From the NCBI GenBank assembly GCA_964517315.1, contig CAZFCJ010000174.1, positions 1 through 5,348 on the forward strand: a stretch of DNA of 5,348 bases, read 5' to 3'. Made by a program: the position numbers and the translations under genes. Of this stretch, positions 1-5,348 are shown piece after piece. Position 1 is the stretch's first letter, and each line of letters starts with the position of its first letter. Origin of the DNA: DASWJQ01 sp964517315. Its GTDB lineage: Bacteria > Chloroflexota > Anaerolineae > Anaerolineales > E44-bin32. Under the pieces are notes generated by a model. It searched no databases. It was not told the DNA's origin and worked only from the letters and a program-made list of their open reading frames with translations.

Positions 1-786
1 CCTGAACGTGATTATGCCGTCCCGTCGGTCCACCGGGCCCTGCGGCTGCTCGAAATCCTCTCTGAGATCCCGAGCGGTTTGAGATTGAGCGAGCTGGCGC
101 GGCGCACCGGTTGGCCGAAGAGCAGCATCCACAACATCCTGGCAACGCTGGCCGACGATGACTTCGTCACCCAGGATCGAGAGTCCCGTCGTTACCGCAT
201 GACCCTGAAACTCTTCACCATCGGCGGGTCCGTGGTGGAGGGAATTGATATCCGCGAGGTGGCTTATCCTCATCTGCTCAGCCTGGCCGAGGCGACGGGC
301 GAGACGGTGAACCTGGGCATCTTGGACGGCGCGCAGTCGATCTACGTCGACACCATTCCTGGGCCCAGCGCGATCCGGGCCAACACATGGCCCGGGAAAC
401 GATTGCCGATCCACTGCACGGCGCTGGGAAAGGCGCTGGTGGCCGAGTTTTCGCGGGAAGAGCTCGAGAGCCTCATTGAAGATACCGGGCTTCAACCAAG
501 CACGGAAAATACGATAACGAACTTGAACGATCTGCTGGACGAACTGAAGCGCGTGCGCGAGTTAGGCTACGCGGTCGATGATGAGGAGGATGAGATCGGC
601 ATGCGCTGTGTGGGCGTTGCCGTGAAGGACTACCGTGAGCACACCGTCGCCGCGGTCAGCCTTACGGGGTTGGCAAGCCGCATGCCGTTGGAGCGAATCC
701 CTGAATTCGCGCAGATTGTGGCCAGCACGGCGGACGCGATCTCAAAGGAGCTTGGCCACCGGTCGACTCCGAGTGCGGCCGCGTAG
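1..786 (+). CDS. IclR-family transcriptional regulator (5' end cut by window edge)
   Basis: DNA-binding regulator with an N-terminal winged helix-turn-helix and a C-terminal small-molecule-binding IclR domain. The frame is open from base 1, giving 261 visible residues, close to the usual 250-270 for the family, so only a few N-terminal residues and the start codon are missing. A TTG at 79 is not the start: the residues before it (VPSVHRALRLLEILSEIPSG) are the typical first helix of IclR proteins. Seen, in visible-residue numbering: helix-turn-helix about 27-50 (LSELARRTGWPKSSIHNIL), wing about 56-68, effector-domain signature PIHCTALGKAL at 136-146, and the later ELGYAVDDEE...GMRCVGVAV block with Cys203. 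These regions form the effector pocket in the family. The gene ends 35 bases before the aminotransferase on the same strand, so it probably shares an operon with it and controls the downstream uptake genes. The effector is unknown. Family assignment is secure; the target is inferred. Confidence 0.95.
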   Translation, partial: PERDYAVPSVHRALRLLEILSEIPSGLRLSELARRTGWPKSSIHNILATLADDDFVTQDRESRRYRMTLKLFTIGGSVVEGIDIREVAYPHLLSLAEATGETVNLGILDGAQSIYVDTIPGPSAIRANTWPGKRLPIHCTALGKALVAEFSREELESLIEDTGLQPSTENTITNLNDLLDELKRVRELGYAVDDEEDEIGMRCVGVAVKDYREHTVAAVSLTGLASRMPLERIPEFAQIVASTADAISKELGHRSTPSAAA

Positions 787-821
787 CCCGTTCGAATGGA
801 TGGGGGGTTAGGGGACAGATC

Positions 822-2174
822 ATGTCCGATTCTTCGTCTGCCAACAGCAGGTGGGACCTTTCGAGGCGCATGCTGGAGGAATCGCGCCGCTACCTTGCCG
901 GCGGGGTCAGCAGCAATGTGCGCTTAAGCCGTGAGCCATGGCCGCTTTTCTTCGGCGGAGGGCGAGCGTCACGCCTCACCGATGTGGATGGCAACACCTA
1001 CATCGACTACTTGTTAGGGCAGGGCCCGCTGCTCTTGGGGCATGCTCACCCGAAGGTGGGCGAGAGCGTCAAAGCCGTCTTGGACCAGGGCCAGCTCTAT
1101 GGGGGGCAGCACGAGCTGGAGATCGCGCTCGCCGAGCGTATATGTGAGCTTATCCCTTGCGCGGACAAGGTGCGCTTCGGGAGTTCAGGCTCCGAGATGG
1201 TGCAGATTGCCATGCGTCTGGCGCGCGCATTCACCGACCGAAGCCTTGTTCTCAAGTTCGAAGGACACTATCACGGTTGGTTCGACAGTGCGCTGGTCAG
1301 CGTGCACCCGCCGCTCGAGGAGGCCGGCGATCGCCGCAGTGCGATCGCCGTGCCGGGCAGCAGGGGCCAAGATCCAGCCGCCACGGCCAACACCCGCGTC
1401 CTGCCCTGGAACGACCGGGAGCTGCTCGGGGACTTCTTCCAGCAGTACGGCGATCGTCTCGCGGCCGTGATCATGGAGCCGGCCATGCTGAACACCTACG
1501 CCGTCCTTCCCGACCCTGGTTACCTCGAAGAGGCAAGAAGATTGTGCGATCAGCACGGCGCCGTTCTCATCTTTGATGAGGTCATCACGGGATTTCGATT
1601 GGGTTTGAGCGGTGCACAGGGGCGGTTCAGCGTGGTCCCGGACCTGGCGCTGTTTGGCAAGGCGATGGCCTCCGGATTTCCCATTGCGTGTTTGGCCGGC
1701 CGCCAGCCTCTCATGGACCTGATTGCCACGGGCGAGGTGGTCCACGCGGGTACGTACAACAGCAACGTCATGGTGATGGCGGCCGCGGAGGCCACGACTC
1801 GCCTTCTGATGGAGGGCGACGGCCAATTGTACGAGGGCATGGCGCAGCGGGGAGAGCAATTGATGGAAGGCATCCGCCAAGTTGCCCGTCGACATTCCCT
1901 GCCGCTGCTGGTGCAGGGGCTTCCCGGCGCGTTCGCCGTCGCTTACACGGAGCGCGGCGAAATCCGGGACTACCGTGAGTACCAGCAGCATTGTGATCAG
2001 GCCAAGTACAGACGTCTCGCTCTAGCGCTGCTTCGACACGGCGTGCATGTGGCCGGGCGAGGGATTTGGTACCTGTCCACCGTGCATAACCGGGCTGATG
2101 TTGAGGAGACGATCGAGGCGGTCGAGGCCGCGCTGGTGGCGGTGGAGCGGGAGCGCGAACCGGCGGCGAAGTAA
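822..2174 (+). CDS. Class III PLP-dependent aminotransferase, glutamate-1-semialdehyde aminomutase-like
   Basis: Cytosolic fold-type I PLP enzyme of 450 residues, slightly longer than HemL (about 425-430). Start ATG 822 follows AGGGG at 810-814 with 7 bases spacing. Seen: GGVSSNVR at 27-34, where Arg34 matches the substrate-carboxylate arginine of HemL; PLP-phosphate loop GSSGSEM at 120-126; GHYHGW at 148-153, whose Tyr150 stacks near the cofactor in the family; DEVITGFR at 252-259, with Asp252 expected to pair with the pyridine nitrogen; Schiff-base Lys280 in LFGKAMASG; and GTYNSN at 310-315, with Thr311 expected to contact the phosphate of the partner subunit. All catalytic residues are present, so it should be active. 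It differs from true HemL at several active-site stretches: GQGP for SWGP, EPAMLNT for EPVAGN, GTYNSN for GTLSGN, and a GIWYLS C-terminal segment. It is therefore probably not the haem-pathway enzyme but an aminotransferase for an amino acid, possibly a beta-amino acid as in the HemL-like beta-phenylalanine aminotransferases. Its place between a regulator and a peptide-type importer suggests catabolism of the imported solute. Substrate is inference. Confidence 0.92.
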   Translation: MSDSSSANSRWDLSRRMLEESRRYLAGGVSSNVRLSREPWPLFFGGGRASRLTDVDGNTYIDYLLGQGPLLLGHAHPKVGESVKAVLDQGQLYGGQHELEIALAERICELIPCADKVRFGSSGSEMVQIAMRLARAFTDRSLVLKFEGHYHGWFDSALVSVHPPLEEAGDRRSAIAVPGSRGQDPAATANTRVLPWNDRELLGDFFQQYGDRLAAVIMEPAMLNTYAVLPDPGYLEEARRLCDQHGAVLIFDEVITGFRLGLSGAQGRFSVVPDLALFGKAMASGFPIACLAGRQPLMDLIATGEVVHAGTYNSNVMVMAAAEATTRLLMEGDGQLYEGMAQRGEQLMEGIRQVARRHSLPLLVQGLPGAFAVAYTERGEIRDYREYQQHCDQAKYRRLALALLRHGVHVAGRGIWYLSTVHNRADVEETIEAVEAALVAVEREREPAAK

Positions 2175-2183
2175 GTCCGAAGT

Positions 2184-2196
2184 TCGCTTAGAGCGA
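2184..2196. repeat. Small palindrome after the aminotransferase gene
   Basis: TCGCT at 2184-2188 and AGCGA at 2192-2196 are exact inverted copies separated by TAG. The site begins 9 bases after the aminotransferase stop codon. It is too short and lacks a T run for an intrinsic terminator. It could be an operator half-site pair or a chance palindrome in G+C-rich DNA. Only the inverted repeat itself is seen; a function is not. Confidence 0.3.
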
Positions 2197-2216
2197 CGTT
2201 CATAGGATGCTTGGGT

Positions 2217-2232
2217 GGAAAGGAGGCGATCC
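2217..2232 (+). promoter_or_regulatory. Extended Shine-Dalgarno-like sequence without a nearby start codon
   Basis: The stretch GGAAAGGAGGCGATCC agrees at 14 of 16 positions with the complement of the common bacterial 16S rRNA 3' tail (AGAAAGGAGGTGATCC). One of the two differences could still form a G-U pair. No ATG, GTG or TTG lies at the normal 5-12 base distance; the nearest downstream candidate is TTG at 2244. The actual RBS of the binding-protein gene lies about 60 bases further on. It may be a ribosome standby or pausing site, part of a leader peptide, or a coincidence. The complementarity is seen; the role is not known. Confidence 0.35.
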
Positions 2233-2282
2233 GAAATACCATATTGAGTTGCACCCCCTGTTGTAGCCGTTCGACCGAATTG

Positions 2283-2288
2283 AGGAGG
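2283..2288 (+). promoter_or_regulatory. Strong ribosome binding site of the binding-protein gene
   Basis: AGGAGG lies 5 bases before ATG 2294, within the longer GAGGAGGA. It is the best placed and strongest RBS in the window, consistent with a binding protein made in excess over its permeases. It fixes the start codon of the lipoprotein, which the signal peptide independently supports. Confidence 0.85.
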
Positions 2289-2293
2289 ACGAG

Positions 2294-3913
2294 ATGATCA
2301 AGAGAGGCAGGGCACCCCTGGCAGCCGTAGCCGCCCTGTTGGCTCTCGCGGTGATGTTGGGAGCTTGTCAACCCCAAGGGGCGCCGGAAGTTGTCGAGGA
2401 GACCGTTGTCGTCCGGGAAGAAGTTCAAATCGTCGTGACAGCAACCCCGCCTCCAGAAGAAGAAGAGGAAGGGCCGTCGGGAACGGTGCGCTTCCTCATC
2501 GCCGAGAACTTCTGGGCCGATTGGGACCCCTATCAACACACGGCCCAAAGTCAGGGGCGGATTGAAGCCCAGATCTTCGACTACCTGGTTGACTTTCCCG
2601 AGACCGATGAGCCGGCCGTGCCGATGCTTGCGACCGAGTGGACTCAGATAGATGAGACGACTTGGGAATTCAAGCTGCGTGATGACGTCACATTCCACGA
2701 TGGGTCGGCCTTCGACGCGGCGGATGTAAAAGCTTCGATTGAGCTGGCCTCCGGAGCGACCGACATGCCGACTCTTCAGGCCGGGGACTGGGGCGGCCCG
2801 GTAACCGTCGAGATTGTGGACGACTACACGGTCCGGCTGACGAGCGAGGAACCGTTTGCCGGGTTGCTCAATCAATTGCGGAACACGATCATTGTCTCCT
2901 CCGAGGATCTTGAGAACAACAGGGAGGAGATCAAAGAGCAGCCCAACGGCACCGGGCCATTCCGCCTCGTATCGAATGAGCCCACTCGCAAGGTTATGGA
3001 GGCCAACCCCGACTACTGGCAAGGCCCCCCCCAAATCGATACGCTCATCTGGGAATTCGTTCAGGACCCTGACACTCGCCTCGCTGCGCTGCTTGCCGGC
3101 CAGGCGGATGTCATCGATCGAGTTCCGCCTCAGCACTTCCAGGTGATCGCCGGCACTGAGGGGCTTGAGCTCAATTCGGTGACCGGCATCGAGAGCGTAA
3201 ACCTGTGGGTGAAGCCCGATAGGCTTCCCATTTGGGAGGAGAGTCCGGAATTCCGCGAGGCGGTGGTGCGGTCCATCGATCGCCCCGGGTTGGTGTCGGG
3301 CCTGGTCCAGGGTGGGAGCGCCGTCGCTACCAGCTTCCTGCCGACGAACACGCTGTACCATAAGCCCGGGGATCCGCCTTACGAGAGGGATGTCGAGGCC
3401 GCCCAGGACTTGCTCGAGCAGGCCGGCGCCACGGATGGAGGGCCGGAGTTTGAGCTGTGGGTAGCCAGCGGCTTCCTGCCGCGTGCCGAGGAGGTCGGCT
3501 CGGCGATCGTGGCCAACATGGAAGAGGTGGGTCTCCAACCTCAAATGGTGGTGACCGATCTGTCGGCGATGATCGATGACATCTTCTCAGAAGATGGCAC
3601 CGGCGCGATGTATCATCTGAGTTGGAGCAGCAGCGGCGATCCGTTCAACCATGCATTCGTCTACTCCAACAACTTCGCCTGGTACTTCGGCGACGAGGAA
3701 CTGCAGGAGCTCATCAATCTCTCCGCGACCACGGTCGACCCCGGGGAGCGCGAACAGGTCGTCCACGAGCTGCAGGACCACATGTGGGAACAGCTCTGGC
3801 ATGTGCCCCTCTACAACAGCGACTTCACCGTGGCGCAGAGTTCGAATTTGGTTGGCCTGGATGTGCGGCCAAACTTCCAGACCATCTTCTATCCGGCAAG
3901 CGTGAACCGATGA
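2294..3913 (+). CDS. ABC transporter solute-binding lipoprotein, family 5 (peptide/Dpp-Opp type)
   Basis: Extracytoplasmic, membrane-anchored receptor that captures the solute and delivers it to the two downstream permeases. It has 539 residues, normal for the family. Seen: n-region with Lys3, Arg4 and Arg6; hydrophobic core about 8-22; lipobox Leu22-Gly23-Ala24-Cys25, so Cys25 should be lipidated after cleavage by signal peptidase II. A linker of about 38 residues (26-63) is rich in Val and Glu, contains VTATPPP at 48-54 and ends in five glutamates at 55-59. The mature domain shows family-5 hallmarks: TWEFKLRDDVTFHDGSAF with Trp124 and FHDG at 134-137; GTGPF at 219-223; NPDYW at 238-242, followed by the DPDTRLAALLAGQADV segment. 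The fold is expected to be the three-domain cluster C type. The family binds di- and oligopeptides but also sugars, nickel, opines and other solutes, so the ligand is not predictable. The aminotransferase next door makes an amine-bearing ligand a reasonable guess. Confidence 0.95.
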   Translation: MIKRGRAPLAAVAALLALAVMLGACQPQGAPEVVEETVVVREEVQIVVTATPPPEEEEEGPSGTVRFLIAENFWADWDPYQHTAQSQGRIEAQIFDYLVDFPETDEPAVPMLATEWTQIDETTWEFKLRDDVTFHDGSAFDAADVKASIELASGATDMPTLQAGDWGGPVTVEIVDDYTVRLTSEEPFAGLLNQLRNTIIVSSEDLENNREEIKEQPNGTGPFRLVSNEPTRKVMEANPDYWQGPPQIDTLIWEFVQDPDTRLAALLAGQADVIDRVPPQHFQVIAGTEGLELNSVTGIESVNLWVKPDRLPIWEESPEFREAVVRSIDRPGLVSGLVQGGSAVATSFLPTNTLYHKPGDPPYERDVEAAQDLLEQAGATDGGPEFELWVASGFLPRAEEVGSAIVANMEEVGLQPQMVVTDLSAMIDDIFSEDGTGAMYHLSWSSSGDPFNHAFVYSNNFAWYFGDEELQELINLSATTVDPGEREQVVHELQDHMWEQLWHVPLYNSDFTVAQSSNLVGLDVRPNFQTIFYPASVNR

Positions 3914-3936
3914 GGGGAGTGAACTAGACGCAGAAA

Positions 3937-3989
3937 CTGGATCCAAGGGAGTCGAGTGGACCGGTAGGCCCTCGGCTCCCTTGATCTAG
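3937..3989 (+). promoter_or_regulatory. Strong intercistronic RNA hairpin between binding protein and permease genes
   Basis: An inverted repeat forms a long stem. Bases 3945-3956 pair with 3971-3982 (12 pairs, one G-U at 3952/3975). Beyond a single bulged C at 3944, bases 3937-3943 pair with 3983-3989 (7 pairs, one G-U at 3939/3987). Inside, short GG/CC and CC/GG pairings with single bulges can close on a GGTA loop at 3963-3966. It starts 23 bases after the binding-protein stop and ends 11 bases before the permease ATG. No T run follows, so it is unlikely to be a simple intrinsic terminator. Known ABC operons such as malE-malF use structures here to protect the upstream message or weaken readthrough, raising binding protein over permease. 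The pairing is seen; the function is inferred. Confidence 0.65.
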
Positions 3990-3991
3990 CT

Positions 3992-3998
3992 GGGGTGA
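3992..3998 (+). promoter_or_regulatory. Probable ribosome binding site deciding the permease B start
   Basis: GGGGTGA is the only purine-rich Shine-Dalgarno-like stretch in this region and sits directly before ATG 4001. A GTG at 3995 lies inside this site and has no RBS of its own, since the bases before it are CTAGCT. The ATG also gives the usual DppB-type beginning MLRY-LRR. ATG 4001 is therefore preferred. The site also lies just after the hairpin, so folding could affect its access. Confidence 0.55.
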
Positions 3999-4000
3999 GC

Positions 4001-4927
4001 ATGCTCAGATATACCCTGCGCCGCACCGGGCAAATGATCGTCGTCGTATTCGGCGTCGTCACGCTGGTGTTCTTCATCCTGCGGCTCGCCTCGGGCGACC
4101 CCGCCCATCTGATGAACCCCCCGGGTCAGCAGGAGGAGATCGTCCAGCTGACGCGCGAACGGCTCGGCACCGATCGGCCGCTGATGCTGCAGTACTGGGA
4201 CTATCTGGTCGGCCTCACGCGGGGGGATCTGGGCGATTCGTTCCACGGCGGTCAGCCTGTCTTGAATGAAATCCTGAAGGTGGTTCCGAACACGGCGATG
4301 CTGGCCATCGTCACCATCCTATTCTCCTCCGCCATGGCGCTGATTCTCGGCATCACCGCCGCGTTGCGCGCCAACGGCCTGTTCGACCGCGCCGTCCTCG
4401 TCTACGTCTCGCTCACTTACGCCACACCCAGCTTCTGGCTGGCGATCGTTCTTATCATGTTTTTCTCGGTCAGGCTCGGTTGGTTCCCCGCCATCGACAT
4501 GGAGGGCCCGAAGAGCTTCGTCTTGCCCGTGCTGACGCTCTCCGTGACCCTCACGCCGGTGCTCATTCGCACTATCCGCCAGTCCTTCCTCGAAACCCTC
4601 AGCGACGATCACGTTAAGGCCGCCCGGGCGAGGGGGATCCCGGAGCGCCGGGTCATCCTCATCCACGGCCTCAAAGTGGCGTCGCTTCCCTTGGTGACCC
4701 TGATAGGACTGCAGCTGGGGTTGATCCTGGCCGGATCGTATGTGGTCGAGTTCATCTTCAACTGGCCGGGCATCGGCAAGCTAACTCTTGACGCCTTGGC
4801 CGGCCGCAACTTCCCCATGGTCCAGGGGGGCGTGCTGGTCGCGGCGCTGGCCTTCGTGATCGTCAACTTCCTCGTCGATCTCGCCTATGCGGCACTCGAT
4901 CCGCGCATCCGTCTGGGAACGCAATGA
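4001..4927 (+). CDS. ABC transporter permease, DppB/OppB type
   Basis: Inner-membrane channel subunit that pairs with the DppC-type permease encoded next to pass the solute delivered by the lipoprotein. From ATG 4001 it has 308 residues, typical for the family. Seen: first membrane helix about 10-30 after the basic start MLRYTLRR, then the RLASGDP junction; a soluble segment with LGTDRPLMLQYWDYL and RGDLGDSF (74-81), standard in DppB proteins; further hydrophobic helices about 99-122, 131-157, 173-192, 229-250 and 276-298; and the EAA-type coupling loop at about 202-222 (DDHVKAARARGIPERRV), which contacts the ATPase, followed by FNWPGIGKL at 253-261. The loop has HGLKVA where many relatives have HALRNA, a mild variation. 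Its stop overlaps the next start as ATGA, so the two permeases should be translationally coupled. Family and role are secure; substrate is not. Confidence 0.95.
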   Translation: MLRYTLRRTGQMIVVVFGVVTLVFFILRLASGDPAHLMNPPGQQEEIVQLTRERLGTDRPLMLQYWDYLVGLTRGDLGDSFHGGQPVLNEILKVVPNTAMLAIVTILFSSAMALILGITAALRANGLFDRAVLVYVSLTYATPSFWLAIVLIMFFSVRLGWFPAIDMEGPKSFVLPVLTLSVTLTPVLIRTIRQSFLETLSDDHVKAARARGIPERRVILIHGLKVASLPLVTLIGLQLGLILAGSYVVEFIFNWPGIGKLTLDALAGRNFPMVQGGVLVAALAFVIVNFLVDLAYAALDPRIRLGTQ

Positions 4928-5348
4928 CCGATCTGGCGACGGAAGGAATCGCGGCCCAACCTGCCGGTGAGGCAGGCCCGGAGCGGGCTCATCTCCTGCG
5001 CAGGCTGCTGCGGCGGAAATCATTCGTCGCTGGGGCCGTCGGACTGACGGTCATCGTGCTGATCGCCGCACTTGCGCCGGCGATCGCCCCGCACGATCCG
5101 CTCAAGCAGGATCTCGCCAGCAGCTTGGCCCCACCTGCGTGGGCCGAACGGGGCACGTTGGATCACCCCCTGGGCACCGACACGCTGGGCCGAGACGTGG
5201 CCAGCCGGCTGATGCATGGGGCCCGCAATTCACTGGTGATTTCGCTGTTCGCGGTGCTCCTGGCGGCCGTTCTCGGCCTCCTCGCGGGCATGGCAGCGGG
5301 GTTTTCGCGCAGCTGGCTGGATGCGGTCATTATGCGTGTGGGCGACAT
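4924..5348 (+). CDS. ABC transporter permease, DppC/OppC type (3' end cut by window edge)
   Basis: Second channel subunit of the importer; 141 full codons are visible, about half the usual length. ATG 4924 overlaps the preceding stop (ATGA) and has only a weak GGGA upstream, which fits translational coupling to permease B. Seen: a variable cytoplasmic N-terminus with an Arg-rich stretch LLRRLLRRK at 24-32, first membrane helix about 34-55 ending in APHDP, a periplasmic segment, then the DppC hallmark HPLGTDTLGRDV at 81-92 followed by SRLMHGARNSL, and a second membrane helix about 102-126 leading into SWLDAVIMRVGD. The coupling loop and C-terminus lie beyond the window. The first 20 or so residues are Ala/Glu/Pro-rich and not conserved in the family, as is common for DppC proteins. 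Family assignment is firm. Confidence 0.93.
   Translation, partial: MTDLATEGIAAQPAGEAGPERAHLLRRLLRRKSFVAGAVGLTVIVLIAALAPAIAPHDPLKQDLASSLAPPAWAERGTLDHPLGTDTLGRDVASRLMHGARNSLVISLFAVLLAAVLGLLAGMAAGFSRSWLDAVIMRVGD

Noticed and set aside
79..81. TTG as start codon of the IclR regulator
   Set aside because: The frame stays open to base 1 and the upstream residues match the normal N-terminal helix of the family, so the real start is outside the window.
1185..1991. Antisense open frame of 268 codons opposite the aminotransferase gene
   Set aside because: The sense strand carries a complete set of class III aminotransferase motifs; the antisense translation has none and no convincing RBS was seen.
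822..2174. Housekeeping hemL (haem/tetrapyrrole pathway)
   Set aside because: Active-site stretches GQGP, EPAMLNT, GTYNSN and GIWYLS differ from those of HemL, and no haem genes are adjacent. Kept only as family resemblance.
2203..2208. TAGGAT as a -10 promoter element in the leader before the binding-protein gene
   Set aside because: It matches TATAAT at only four of six positions and has no recognisable -35 element at 16-18 bases upstream. A promoter here is possible but not supported.
1997..3544. Antisense open frame of 515 codons opposite the binding-protein gene
   Set aside because: It crosses a gene boundary, lies opposite a gene with clear family motifs, signal peptide and RBS, and its translation shows no recognisable domain. 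Long antisense frames are expected in G+C-rich genes with biased third positions.
3937..3989. Rho-independent terminator
   Set aside because: The stem is strong but no T run follows it (TCTAGCTGGGG-like sequence instead), and the same-operon permease genes follow at once. Treated as an intercistronic structure.
3995..3997. GTG as start codon of permease B
   Set aside because: It sits inside the only plausible RBS and adds just two residues; ATG 4001 gives the family-typical N-terminus.

Overview
This window is a G+C-rich stretch of bacterial chromosome. All five genes lie on the + strand and both edges cut through a gene. The order is: an IclR-family regulator missing its extreme N-terminus; a class III, PLP-dependent aminotransferase of the glutamate-1-semialdehyde aminomutase (HemL) type; a family-5 (Dpp/Opp-type) solute-binding lipoprotein; a DppB-type permease; and the start of a DppC-type permease. 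The ATPase genes that normally complete such a transporter are not in the window and probably follow.

The best clue to the organism is the linker after the lipoprotein's lipidated cysteine. It is a Val/Glu-rich stretch ending in a VTATP-type motif and an acidic run, a style I associate with extracytoplasmic binding proteins of Chloroflexota. This is recognition of style, not a computed placement.

Layout: 1-786 regulator; 787-821 short gap with an RBS; 822-2174 aminotransferase; 2175-2293 a 119-base leader with a small palindrome, an unusually long Shine-Dalgarno-like stretch that serves no obvious start codon, and the true RBS of the next gene; 2294-3913 binding protein; 3914-4000 an intergenic stretch with a strong, nearly uninterrupted hairpin; 4001-4927 permease B; 4924-5348 permease C, overlapping permease B by ATGA and cut by the window edge.

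Inferred function: the regulator senses a small molecule, the transporter imports a peptide, amino acid or similar amine-bearing solute, and the aminotransferase transaminates it or a product of it. The substrate cannot be named from the sequence. The hairpin between the binding protein and the permeases is placed where many ABC operons set a higher level of binding protein than permease. I see no mobile element, CRISPR array, RNA gene or clearly new defence or biosynthetic system. The most unusual points are the intergenic hairpin, the 119-base leader and the non-HemL active-site variants of the aminotransferase.
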